From: Dermanyssus gallinae
Taxonomy: Eukaryota; Arthropoda; Arachnida; Mesostigmata; Dermanyssidae
NCBI GenBank assembly: GCA_003439945.1
Contig: QVRM01000434.1
Span: forward strand, 65,001-129,000
DNA: 64,000 bases
Direction of reading: 5' to 3'
This document shows, one piece after another, positions 46,480 to 58,843 of this stretch (the stretch's first letter is position 1; every line of letters starts with the position of its first letter). Position numbers and translations under genes: made by a program. The notes under the pieces were generated by a model that was not told where the DNA came from, searched no databases, and saw nothing but the letters and a program-made list of their open reading frames with translations.

Positions 46480-47514
46480 GAAATAAAAACATGCCAGACA
46501 TAAGTAGGATAAAAATTGCAATGCCAAAATAGCCTTGTTTGTAAAAAAAAAAAAAACACGTATTTCACCTAATTATAAATACAAGATCGCCTTTAACGTG
46601 TTTTCTGAGTAGGAGATGCTGCGTGCCAACGCCCAACACATGAATAACGATTTGTCGCGTTTGTTATTGCTAGTTGCTAATTCGCTTATTGTTGTTTAAC
46701 CTTTATTTATCCGTATATTAGCATCCTTTGTGTGGCAAGTGATCTAAAAACCTCATTTGAACAAAAACGCCACCGGATGCTCCGGTCGCATCGAACTGGG
46801 CCCGGCAATAATAATAATAATATCCAACATCGTTTTGGTCCAACAACGCAAATTACAGCTAACAGAAATGGGAAGTAAATCCAAGCGTGTTGCAAACGCC
46901 TCTACACTAGCAAACACTAGTAGTAAAACGGTCACAGCACAGTCCACGTGAATTTGACCCGCGTAAGAATGTTCCTCTTCGGTTTGCGCGTCGCTAGGGG
47001 GCCTCAAAGCCAATTGAGGTGAGTGCTGACACGAACCCCTTCACACACGTCAAGTTACTCTGCATGCGCTATGCTGGTGCCTTGTTTCAGCCGTGCTACA
47101 AGAAGCGGTCAGTTAGACGATATGCTTTTGTGTTGCATTAGCCATCTTAGCCATCGGGACTGTGGACACAACTCATAACGGACCGTAACGGGGTCGAAAA
47201 CTACCCCGCTGCCCTTGCTGATCATCTTCTGTAGACGCGTCGCTGACCCCTGACCTGGAAACACCCCACTTGCTGCTTTGGGTCACCTGCGTATCACTTT
47301 CTCATTTGTAATTCTTCTGGACAAAGTCTCGTCGGTGTAAAGAAGAGGTTGAACATCTGCAGCTGTTAACTAGGCACTAGTAGTAGTAGTAGTAACATTT
47401 TTTGACACTCTGTTACTCGACAACCTTGAGTGAATCGGCGCTAAATTGTGTATCATAATCGTTCACGGTATATCTATATCACACAACAGTCAATATATAT
47501 ATATGTATATAGAT

Positions 47515-47559
<45 letters not shown>

Positions 47560-48585
47560 CTGTATGGGTACCCGTTTATCCTAACTTCTGCACTCCCGGG
47601 AATCTCCCTCCCGCAAATAGCACGGTTTTACCCGATCCGATCTAGCAGAACAAGTTCTTAGCGGACAATTCTGGTTTTGTTTTCCCAGATCGTTAGGAAC
47701 TTCTTTATTCCCAAGTGATGTTATGACTGCTGTGTTTAACACGGCTCAGTTGTCGGATAAAACTTACACCCACACACACACACTAACCGAATCTCATGGC
47801 AGAACCACGAGATTTAGCCTTAGTTACAGTGCCGGGTAGAGCAGCCCTCGTGCTCAGGCAAGAGTTATAACTAGAATCCCGCAACCATTGCTCTGTTGAG
47901 GCGCTTTACTTCGCGTAGTCTACTGCGTCTTTCAGCACGCACTGAGCCTTCTTTTAGTCGCCATACGCACTTACAGACGTCATATTGCGGTATCTTGCTT
48001 ATCTTGTCCCTACATTGGTACATGACCCTGCTTTTGTTAACCTAGATGTTACTTTTGTTTACTAATGTCTTCAAATTGCTGTTGTCGTTGTTATAAATGT
48101 GATTGGGGTACTTTTATCATATGCGCTTTCCCTTTACTGCACGCACTGTTAATCACAGCTCAGCTTCAACAGAAATAGTAGGATGCGCAGAGGCTTTGTC
48201 ATTCCTAAGCACGGCATGCGTGCGTCAGTGTAGTGCAATCCTAAACTCCTTGAAAGAATGAATTGATTTCTGTTGTGACCACAGTTGGTATAATCAAAAC
48301 AAATGTTTAAGCGTGTTTGAGGAGGACAAAATGTTCATAGTATTGTAAATTGCTATTTGATTTCGACTACCGTTTACAGCACACGCGGGCTCGTTTGTTA
48401 TTGATCGTCAGAAACAATCAAAGCAAAACTTCCTCTTCAGTTGTAGGTACTGCAAATAAATGCCCCTCTTTCAGCCATAGTCCACGGCGGATATATGAAT
48501 ATACACGTGCTACATGAAATACATCGATATGCGAAGCCTAAAGTTTGTGTTACGTGTACTGAGCTTTCTCGGTTGGTTTACGCAC

Positions 48586-48620
<35 letters not shown>

Positions 48621-48677
48621 TAGTCTTTTCCGGATGGCAAATTCATTTAAAATCAGTAATTCCTTATTGAGCTTGAC

Positions 48678-48761
<84 letters not shown>

Positions 48762-49435
48762 AATTTGCGGAGTATCTATCAACTGCCAGTTCGTCAGTTG
48801 ATTGTTGCTGACGATAATCGCGCCGGCACACTTACGCTATCGGGCTGGCGCAAGACATTTGTCTGTTTGACGCTGTCAGCCAATCACAGTAGTTCAGTAT
48901 CCGAACGAAACAGAAGCGCTGGCGTGCACAGTAATTTTGTCTAGCAGAGCGCGATGCGTACACGTTCGAAGTTCAACAGTAGTACCACACGATATAGTAT
49001 CGAACCATACAAATCAAGATCCAAAATGAGTTTTTGGCAAATCATTTGCATGCGGTGTTCTGCGCGACCAGCGATTGATTGACTGACTAAGTGCGGGGGG
49101 CGACTTGAGCTGGTGAGGCGGCGTTTGCCTTCATGGACGTATGCCGACGAAGCTTAGACGACGACGACGATGACGATCTGATCAGAGGCGGAAGCCGGCG
49201 AGCAGACAGGCAGGCTTACTGTACCACGCAATAGCGAATAGCGGCAGCGTAATGAACGTGAACATAACGACGAAAAAAAATAACGTACACGATAATATGC
49301 GCATAAAAATCGAAGAGCTCCGCACAGAAATCGCCACAAAATCACCTCTCAGCCCAATCGATTCCTTTTCCGTCAGTTCCTCGCCTCTAGATTTTCTCCC
49401 TCTATCGATTTATTCCCGATATCACGTCAAGGCAC
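46480..49435. other. Intronic DNA, no gene recognised
   Basis: (TA)n arrays at about 47490-47553, 48588-48617 and 48679-48759. A CCAAT-type word (GCCAATCACAG) followed by TTCAGTATC at about 48879-48901 is suggestive but unsupported. Confidence 0.45.
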
Positions 49436-49438
49436 AGA

Positions 49439-50164
<726 letters not shown>

Positions 50165-52625
50165 AATACAATGCAAAGTCTCCTTTATTGAAAAAGGGGT
50201 GTTAAAATCACATAGTAGTCTTTACACTGATGGACACGTCGCGAAACTCTCCATGCAAACGCGTTATTCACAACTTCGACATTAGCAACTTCCGGTGGAG
50301 TAACTGACACACCACTACGTAGACTATTTGGACGTAATGTGAAAAAGGTGCTAAATTTATTACTCCGGATTAGTTGTTTAAAAAGTCTCACGTCAACTTG
50401 CATTTGGTACTCGCTCACTGTTGGGACTACGAGACTCTCGCGTCTTACATTGCAGCGCCATGCAGCTCGTTTGACAAATTTATCCTGCACTCGCTGGAGC
50501 AGTCCTATATATTTTCTATGAAAAGGGGCCCACACGTGTAAACAATATGTCCACTTTGGTACAACAAGCGTATTATACAGTTTTATGTACATTGCTGGAT
50601 CATGCCCGATAAACGCTCTATGAATGAGATTGCACAGGCGAGACGCAGATTTTACAACTTCGGCGATATGAGAAGTATACTTCATTTGGCAATCAAATGT
50701 AACACCTAGGTCTTTGTATATTGACACTTCAGGTATGCTATGGCCGTTCATAAAATATGAAATGTCGTCCTTGACTGTTTTCAGCACGGAGCATTTAGAA
50801 GTGGATATTTCCATTCTATTCAAGTGGGCCCATAGTAGCACGGCATCAATTGCCTTCTGTAACTGGGCCTTGTCTTTGTCGCCTTTAACTTCAATGTATA
50901 TCCTTAGGTCGTCGGCATAAAGCTTGTAAATCACCTCGAGCCTGCCAAAAACGAGTTTAAGGTCTTGAGCAAAAATTGCATACAAGAGCGGCCCTAGGCA
51001 GGAGCCCTGTGGGACTCCAGACGGACATGGAGCAGTACCATCCATAGCAGTTTTTATCTTGACCCTAAAGCTCCTGCCAGTGCGATAGGCTTGGCACCAA
51101 TTTCGAACCCTAGGTCCGATGCCTAGCGATTCCATCTTGCTTAGTAAAATTTGGTGGTAAAAAAAAGTAAACGATATGGAGCGGAGATCCGTGATTTCGC
51201 GCCAGGGCCCAGTCATGAGAGACCTCCAATAATTGGGTTGCTGTCGATCGCCTCTTAGTGAATCCGTGTTGCTGATTGTCTAAAAGTTGGTTAGACGATA
51301 AGAAATTATAGATACAATCAACAACTATTTTTTCCATGATTAAACAGGGGATGGCACACTGGGGAAGAGGTCGGTAGTTCTCAGCAGTTGCTCTAGAGCC
51401 CTTTTGTGCACAGGTGTGACAATGGATTCACAGAAGACGGTGGAAACTTTGCCATCTTCGAAGCACCGGGTGAAAATTATTGCCAGCGGCTCGGCTAGAA
51501 ACTCGGCCAGTTCTTTGAATATAATAGGTGGTAGCCTATCAGGCGTAGATGTGCTTTTGCGTTGCAGGTTTCGAAGTTTTTCGAGTACAATGAAAGGATG
51601 AAATTCAATGTCATTGAGTGTGTGCGCCGTTTGCTTGATTCTCGTGATGGAGACGTTTTGAGGCTGTATATAGACACTTTTGAAGTAGTTCAGCAGAATC
51701 TCGGCCTTGTGTCCATCTTCGACTGCGGTGCCTTTTTCATGTATAAGCGGCGCTACTCCGGACTGTAGTTTAAGACGCCGGCGTGCATATCGAAAGAAGT
51801 CCCTTGCATCGCGGATATTCAGATTACTTTCCTCCAAGCGCCGACAACGCAATGCTGTACGTTCCAAATTACGCGAGAAGCGTTTATGGCTTTGAGAGGA
51901 GGGTGCACTACTATTCAGTTGTCGAGTAGCTCTGTCCATAAAATATTGTAGTGGGGATGATCGTTGCATCATTTTCGGTGTATAACCTTCTACAAGGACG
52001 GACATGATATTTAGGAAAGAATAGTACTGGGCATCCACTGATTGGCATTGTGCAAAAGAGAGACGCCAATTGGTGGTTGCTAGGGTGGCAGCCATTGCAT
52101 TATAATCAGCTTTATAGAAGTTAAAAGATGGATCTTCGTTACGTTCTTGTCTTTTTGCGGATATTTTGAAGGATACAGCCAGATGGTCGGACTTTACTGG
52201 AGATTCACCGACAGTAATATCAGTAATTAATTCTTCATTCTTCATGTCAATAGCAAATCCAGTGTACTCCCCTGTGTAAAAGAAACTCCATCTGTGACGA
52301 GCACAAGCGTTGAGAAGTAATCCAGGATTTTTTTTCTGCAGAACCAGCGAGAGTAATCACTACGCGTCTGATAATCAGTCGTAAAGCTCAGACACGCTGA
52401 AACAGTACGCTTTGGATTTTGCAGAAGATATAAATTCAGGCTAAATTTCGCTGCTCTTGTGCTTTTCACAAGTATTCCAAGGAAAAACGTGCGCCGCATA
52501 CATATGGGCACCTCTCTGACCACTTTTTTCTTTTGCTCACCAAATCCAACATCGTTAGATGCATACCGTACACCACCAGCTAACATTCTGCCTCTGTGAA
52601 CATGAACCTCTATGGAGACCTGGCA
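50165..52625 (-). mobile_element. CR1/Jockey-type LINE, endonuclease plus reverse transcriptase, frame-disrupted
   Basis: Read from 52625 downward. The C-terminal half of an apurinic-type endonuclease comes first (GGVRYASNDVGF, RRTFFLGI, then TQGSTLDLLLT and the terminal SDH in VKSDHLAVSF). A linker follows, then an RT with STPDRLPPIIFKELA, NYRPLPQ, QHGFTKRRSTATQLLE, GVPQGSCLGPLLYAIF and intact YADD (YADDLRIYIEV). It ends at a stop near 50185 and a tail containing TTGTATTGTATTTAAT. At least three frame changes (near 52243, 51375 and 51210) kill the ORF. The 5' end is truncated inside the endonuclease. Clade assignment is by motif style only. Confidence 0.82.
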
Positions 52626-52862
52626 TGGAGAGCGTGGAACGGCTTATGGTGATCTTAATACAAATAAAACCATTTATCTGTTTAAAAATTATCCCCATAA
52701 AATGCGCGTTTGCCTTATTATGTGTTTTCTGAGCGTAGGAGCGTAGGTGAACGTGAAACTTCAAAAAATAAGACATCACAACATCTCGATTTTGACAAAC
52801 TTATAACGGCAAGTTTTGTTTTAGAAAGTTTTGGATATGCATGATGCACATGTGTTACTAGC

Positions 52863-52908
52863 AGCCTACGCAAATACAGCCTACACCTTACGCAAATACA
52901 GCCTACAC
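52863..52908 (+). repeat. Target-site duplication and tandem repeat at 5' flank of R1-like element
   Basis: AGCCTACGCAAATA at 52863-52876 is identical to 54816-54829 beyond the 3' tail. The word TACGCAAATACAGCCTACAC occurs twice in tandem here (from about 52866 and 52889). Confidence 0.85.
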
Positions 52909-52910
52909 CT

Positions 52911-54815
52911 TTTAAACGGAGAGTGGATCTCACGCCGGACGAGGCCCAAGTGGCAATATCAGTCCTCTTCCCAAAACATCCTCCCTTTGACCGCGCCCCC
53001 TACCTGGAGGCCCCAGGGACGGAAGAACAGGATCCTCCAGAAGTCACCTTGCAAGAAGTGTGCGAAGCGGCGGCACGCCTCAAGGAGGGAAAAGCACCAG
53101 ACCCCGACGGCGTTCCGGTCTCCGCGGTCAAGCTACTAATGACGGAATGCCCAGTACGGATTCCGCAAGGGCTACTCAACCATCGACGCCATAAAGCGGA
53201 TCCAGACGCAGGTTGAACTCCTCCACGAGTCCCCGCCTATAAGACGGGGCTTGTTCCTCGCGATTTTACTGGACGTCAAGAATGCTTTAAACAGCCTATC
53301 GTGGAAAGTCATCCTAGGGACTCTCCACAGGAAAAAGGCCCCCTTTTATCTTCGGAAGCTTTTATCGAATTACCTACATGACAGAACAATCCAGTCCCAC
53401 GGGTCCGTTTTTTGACATGACTGCAGGGGTGCCACAGGGATCCATACTTGGTCCCCTGATATGGATTATAACCTATGACGACGTGCTGCGGCTGAGGGAT
53501 ATCCCCCCCGGCGTCAACCTTCTTGCCTACGCTGACGACCTCGTCCTAATCGTCCAGGCTCGGACCGCGGACCTGCTGCAAAGCCGTGCCAACGAGGCAC
53601 TTGGCGACGTCGCCCGCTGGATGCAAGAAGCGGGGCTCGCTCTCGCCCCAGCCAAAAGCGAGGCAATACTCTTGGTGGGCCGAAGAACATGCCCCGACCT
53701 TCACCTCCGCCTAGATGGCCAGGAGATCGTACTCGTCAACCACGTAAGGTACCTCGGGGTTACCCTTGACAGGGGTCTCCGCGGTACCGAACACGTGCGG
53801 CGGGTGACGGAAAAGGCAACGAAGACAGCCAATGACTTCGCCCGTCTCATGCCCAACACATATGGTCCACGGCAGCTGAGAAGACGGCTAATTATGTCCG
53901 CGGCCGAGTCAGTTGCTCTGTACGAAGCTCCGGCCTGGCCCACCAACACACTAAAATTCGCCGCGAACAGGACTCGCCTGCGTCGGGCCCAGAGGGTCGG
54001 AGCTCTCAAGGTAATCTTAGCGTACAGGACGGTCAGCGTCGCGGCGGCATTCGTCCTTGCTGGAACGATACCGTGGGATTTAAAGGCAGCCGAGCGCCGC
54101 CGCTTATGGGATAACCCAGGCCTCAAAAAAGACGAGGAACGTCAGCGTACAATCGACCTCTGGCAGGAGGAGTGGGAAGGCCTCGAACAGGGTGCCCCAG
54201 GCGCCAGCCTCCGCTCGCTGATCCCAAATATCAGAAGCTGGCTCAACCGGCCGGGGGGGGGGGGGAATTACATTCCACACAACCCAAGTCATCACAGGTC
54301 ACGGCGGCTTCCAGTCGTACCTGTTCAGGATTGGGAAGGTCCCCAGCCCCACGTGCGTCCACTGCAGCGATGGACTCGACGACATTCCAGAGCACACGGT
54401 GCTTAGGTGTCCGTCATGGGCGGAGCAGCGCGCAAGCCTAACGGAGTTTTTAAGTAACAACTCAGCTCTTAACCTACACGATCTCACTATGAAAATAACG
54501 GAATCAATATCAGGATGGAACAAAGTGACCCAGGCTTTTAAGAACACACTGCAAGAGATGACAAGGGCCTCCCTTCGAGTCCGCTCGCGCCTCTCCGAGG
54601 CTCCCGGGGAACACATCCGCCTGGAGCAGTAGACTCGCCCCCCCTGACTGTTTGATGATATGCGCAAGCAGTTCCCAGTCAGTGTGGGGGACGGGGACAC
54701 GACTGGTTTTTAGTGGGTTGGAGCCCCACACTGCCGGCCCGCACTTGCAGGGAGCTCCCTTGCTGCGGTGCCCGTGTGTGCAACCGCATTTTCCAGTTAG
54801 TCCTCTTTGAAAAAA
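52911..54815 (+). mobile_element. R1-like LINE, internally deleted, with 14-bp target-site duplication
   Basis: The 5' part gives the pre-RT segment RLKEGKAPDPDGVPVSAVK (to about 53145). A deletion then joins directly to QYGFRKGYSTIDAI, removing part of the fingers. After shifts near 53400, one long frame (to about 54252) carries AGVPQGSILGPLIW and LLAYADDLVLIVQ, with an intact YADD. A 13-bp G run at 54253-54265 shifts the frame. Beyond it the correct frame continues TGHGGFQSYLFRIGK, CVHCSDGLDDIPEHTVLRC and on to the stop near 54632. That zinc motif and GHGGF are R1-clade hallmarks. The 3' end is TTTGAAAAAA, followed by the target-site duplicate. It is not in rDNA. Confidence 0.85.
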
Positions 54816-54829
54816 AGCCTACGCAAATA
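54816..54829 (+). repeat. 3' copy of 14-bp target-site duplication
   Basis: AGCCTACGCAAATA, identical to 52863-52876. Confidence 0.88.
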
Positions 54830-55375
54830 GTGTGGGACCCACAAATCCATCGAACTTGGATTCCTTTCCGACTTTTCAGGGTCGGTACTTGGTATTCCTA
54901 CGGAGCCTTGATATTTATATATCAAAATATTGACAAAATTATTTATATAGTATGCAAACGGTATGAAGCCAAGACAAATATATATACTACCATTTGTACT
55001 TTGCTAGCCAACGCTATTTCTCTCAGACGAAGCAGAATCTTCTTCCAGACACAGCTTAACCATAGGACATTAATCGTAATCGCACAATTTGTGAAGTAGT
55101 ATTCGCCTAACCATATCCGTATAATCAATATTTGTAGTTTCACTGTCACTTCTCAACATGACATTTTGCCCTTCCCCTTCATTCCATTGAAAAACAATTC
55201 AAACATTTATTCACCTTTGCCAGGTATACAATAGCGGCTAAAATTGCACCATTGGGCATGGTCGTGTCACATTGGGGGTTGAGCCCACAAGACATTCGGT
55301 ATATAAGTATATACTACACGGACTATATGGCTACAACCCAAAATTCTCCTATATGAAAATAGACTAGAAAGTGCT
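54830..55375. other. No gene recognised
   Basis: AT-rich flank DNA between two LINE fragments. Confidence 0.5.
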
Positions 55376-55892
55376 CATCGCGAACATTTTAAGATCGGGT
55401 CAGTCAGGCTACCTAAGGAAGGGACCAGAGCACAGGAAGCGGCGTGGTATCTTCCACAGTGTGCTTCGCATCTGGAGCACCTGCAATGGTCATCTGGTTC
55501 GTGGAAGTCCCGCACGATACAAAGTTTATGATGAAAGCCGTGTACGGTATAGCGGGTTACGACGTGACGGTTGTAACGATACGCCCCTCTCCATTCGTTA
55601 CGTGTCATAGCTCCAGTTTCGAAGAATTTATCATCGATATCCGCGAAAATTATCTCCCAGCATTCGAGGTTGTCCTTGAAAGCCGTCGTCGTGGACAGAT
55701 CGAAGCGGTGCCGCAGATCTTCGGTGAACAGCGGTGTGTCTGCTAGGAGATATACTAGGCGGTTCCGGGTCGAGATGTGTAATCCCAGAGCCCTCTTGAG
55801 AAAGGAGGCCTTAACACGGTTAAGCTGTTCGAGGTTCTGCGCCGTGAGGTCCTCCCAAATGACACGTATTCCATTGAAAAACAAGGCCTAAT
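55376..55892 (-). mobile_element. LINE family X, C-terminal fragment (copy 3)
   Basis: An uninterrupted 169-codon minus-strand frame (55884-55375). After IRVIWEDLTAQNLEQLNR and VKASFLKRALGLH it shows RNRLVYLLADTPLFTEDL. The Cys/His tail follows: VHGFHHKLC, FH, CRCSRCEAHC, RYHAASC. The segment closely matches the 60-kb copy but lacks everything upstream, including the RT core. It is the most intact copy of this tail and was probably inserted recently, given no frame breaks. Confidence 0.83.
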
Positions 55893-55954
55893 TGGACGAA
55901 TTCCACGAGCCCTCAGTTTCCACTACAAGTATAAACGCATCCTGTATATATGTA

Positions 55955-56160
55955 GGATTGAGCGGTAATGCACCATCTATTTTTATTGAGACTTCTACGT
56001 ACCCCGTTTTTTGTCCGACTATAGCTGATTCTAGTCCCATCCGGTATTCACCCTGTCTAAATTGGGAATAATGAAAACCAATTTAAGAGTGGCCGGTCCA
56101 GATCTTGGACCTACGAAACTGTTGACTGTGCACGTAGTTAAAACTAGGCCAGCCTAATAT
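55955..56160 (-). mobile_element. SINE-1, decayed copy 3
   Basis: The plus strand keeps GGTAATGCACCATCT, TTTTTATTGAGAC, CCCCGTTTTTTG, ATGAAAACCAATTTAAGAGT and GGCCGGTC, the SINE-1 body read in reverse. The head is degenerate. Confidence 0.72.
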
Positions 56161-56164
56161 ATAG

Positions 56165-57035
56165 CAACAGAGAATATGAATGCTGGTGCTGATTTCTTCA
56201 TCAACAGAGACAAAAACTACAACGTCAAGCAAAGTGGATACTATTTCAGTCAGAGAGCACTGCTTTTAAGCGGTTGACACAGTTGAAAAGCCGACATCAT
56301 GTCCGTACTGAACAAGGCCGGCAAAGTATTGCTGGATCGTATCCCCCCCCCATCAAGGTCATGCACCACTGTGGATGTGACGACTGCACTAAGTTCACTC
56401 AACAGGCAGGCTCTTTCCCCGAGACGTGCCAGCGTTTTCAGCTAGGTTACGCAGGCAGAAAAACGAGTCGCGGTTAACTATTGGAAGTCACAGCTTCCAT
56501 GCACCAGAAATGCTAGCAGATGCGAAGACTCGTGTCAAAGTCTCCCAAAATGAATCATTTGCAAGGTGTTAGCATCATAAGCGTCGCTGCTGATTGAAAA
56601 GCAGAGTTTGTTGAGACATACAATGATGAGCTACTGGGCCAGGCACTTAAATAATGTACACGATACGCAGAACTACAGGATAGACAACGTTGGTGGACCC
56701 TAGAATATGGCCAGGCCAGGACCTATCCCCACCACGCAAAAGATCTGGCCCTGCCTGAGACCAGAAGTCAGGCGCACGACTGATCCATGACTGCACTAAA
56801 CGACTCAGAAGAAGAAGAAACCGAACCTATGCCTCAGCAAGACTCTCTTAAATAGGGTCGCTATGTCTAGAAAACAGCAAGCGACTCTACGCTCACTTCC
56901 AAACCATCATCAACACACACAACACGATGTCAAGAACTCTGCTAGCACACATAGTAGTCTGCATCAGGGCAATGGCACGTGCGCTGCTTACGCTAGCTGA
57001 GATTCGGGGTCCTAGCGCGTGTTCTTAAACGCATG
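56165..57035. other. No gene recognised
   Basis: Probably old LINE-related sequence by position, but no motif is readable. Confidence 0.4.
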
Positions 57036-57039
57036 AGGG

Positions 57040-57372
57040 GCAAGCCATGCCACAGGCCAATAGGATCATTCTAGACCGACGGGACAACACTACACCCACG
57101 TATTGCGTGGGCGACAATCTCAATCCTATATTGTTTCCGCTGCTGATCGCAGTATTGCCAAACCGTATGCAGAATTTAAGATTTGCTTTTACTGCAATCG
57201 TCCTTTTCATCTACTCGGGCGATGGTCTTACCACTGCCAGCAGAAATCGACGATACATTGACGATAAGGGTCGTCTGGAGTCTGTAAATAACCTTAGCAT
57301 AAAATCCCTCTCGTTGCTGCTCAATTTGGTTTCGCCGGAGGAAGCGCGTGGGCAGGCATTTCCGTCCATCTA
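57040..57372 (+). pseudogene. Reverse-transcriptase core relic
   Basis: A 108-codon frame contains VGDNLNPILFPLLIAVL, in the position of the PQGxxLSPxLF motif. It is followed after about 25 residues by YSGDGLTTASRN in place of YADDLxxASR. The catalytic Asp pair is lost. The spacing fits the RT palm. It may be the core of a family X element, since that core is missing from all four X copies, but no overlap exists to prove it. Confidence 0.5.
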
Positions 57373-57374
57373 AA

Positions 57375-58840
57375 ACATGATTTAGGCATACCAGATGTCC
57401 TTTCTAACAGCATAACAACGCGTCGATGTCTCAAGCCGAGGACAGCTTTGCATTTTAGACATACCGACCCAGTATGAGTACACGACCTCCCTGGACTCAA
57501 CGAGAGCCCGGCTATCAGCTCTCACAGATTCTTCTTCACCGGAATCCCCTTCCTCGAATGTCGAGTGAACTACGCAACTCTTTACAAGGCTCTGTCAAGG
57601 CTTAGTGATGAAGCTTCGAGGCAGAGAGCGCTAGGCTTAAGGCAGTCTCCTGAAACGAGCAGGAACCTGGTTGAGTGCGCTGCCGAATCCGCCTCCGGGA
57701 GCTTTAGAATGAAACGTGAATGCGTGTTAGCGTGTTAGTTCTTTGACCTGGTGCTCTTTTGGTTTACGGACACGAATGCGCGTGCCGTCCTTCTGGGCAT
57801 CATGCCCTGCATCCGGAGCGCCAGACAGAGTCGGTAAAGGCATGCTGCCACGAATGACACTCTAGCGCGCTTTCAGAACACCAGGACATGTTTCCTCGAG
57901 CGAGAACGATCAGCAATGCGGTTAACCAGTGGCTTAAGTTGCCAACCAGTAGCAAGCGGTCCTGTAAAGTTCTTAGGCAGATGTTGTCATTGGAAATTCT
58001 ACGGGAAAACTCAGCAGCTGTGTTGAGTTATATGATCAACAGGTGAGCGTCCGGGCTAGAAGTCCCTTATAGCTGATCCGCTGTGTCTGTTTCCGCGTTA
58101 GACATTGCTAGAGTACATCTCGAGGTACGAACTTTTCACAACACGTGACTGAGGCGTGCAGAAAAGCCTTTATCGCGGCAGCCGGTATCAGAAGCGCAAC
58201 ACAGCTGTTCTTTCTGATAGCCATGATATTTTTCAAGCTCAAAATGGCATACATAGCTGCCTAAATTCAGTAATTGGCTTCCCGTCGCATTCGTGTAGCA
58301 AATTAGTATACATGCTTGCGAGCTCAGCATCATTTATTGATGAAATTATAGGCCGCTTCGATTTACCACAGACTGTCGCCGTGCAGGCGGGTTGGTAATA
58401 CACATATTAGATGTTAATAACTTACGATGTAAAGACGGATTTTAAGTTGTTAAAACGTATATATATATATATGTTTTATTTTTTGCCATGAGGCAAATGG
58501 TGCGTTCAATAGACGATGTTGTCTGATAAGAGTGACAAAAGCGACATCAAGTAAAATAGACTAAATGCATGTAGCAAAGGTAGCGCATTGCAGTGACGAA
58601 ACTTCTCCGGCAAATCACGAGACCCGATCAATTTTCACCCGACCGAAAACCACGTCGAACGTGGTGGTGAACCATTTAGACTTCTCGTATTTTCAGGCGC
58701 CTAGTGATCGATTTGACCGCAATTGTTGTTGTTGTTGTTACCCCTGTTGGTTGTGCTGCTGCTCTTGTTTCTGTTATCGTTATGGCAGCGTTACAGCTGC
58801 TATTCGTGTCGGTGTCGTGGCTAGTGTAGTCACTTGCCAT
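57375..58840. other. No gene recognised
   Basis: Possibly further decayed LINE sequence (basic, Leu/Arg-rich frames around 57550-57720 and 57950-58020). Nothing can be aligned by eye. Confidence 0.4.
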
Positions 58841-58843
58841 TGC

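Noticed and set aside
47770..47900. tRNA-like segment with ACTAGAATCCCGC
   Set aside because: B-box match is poor and no cloverleaf could be drawn.
48879..48905. CCAAT box plus TTCAGTATC initiator-like site
   Set aside because: Isolated motifs of this length are expected by chance; no downstream gene.
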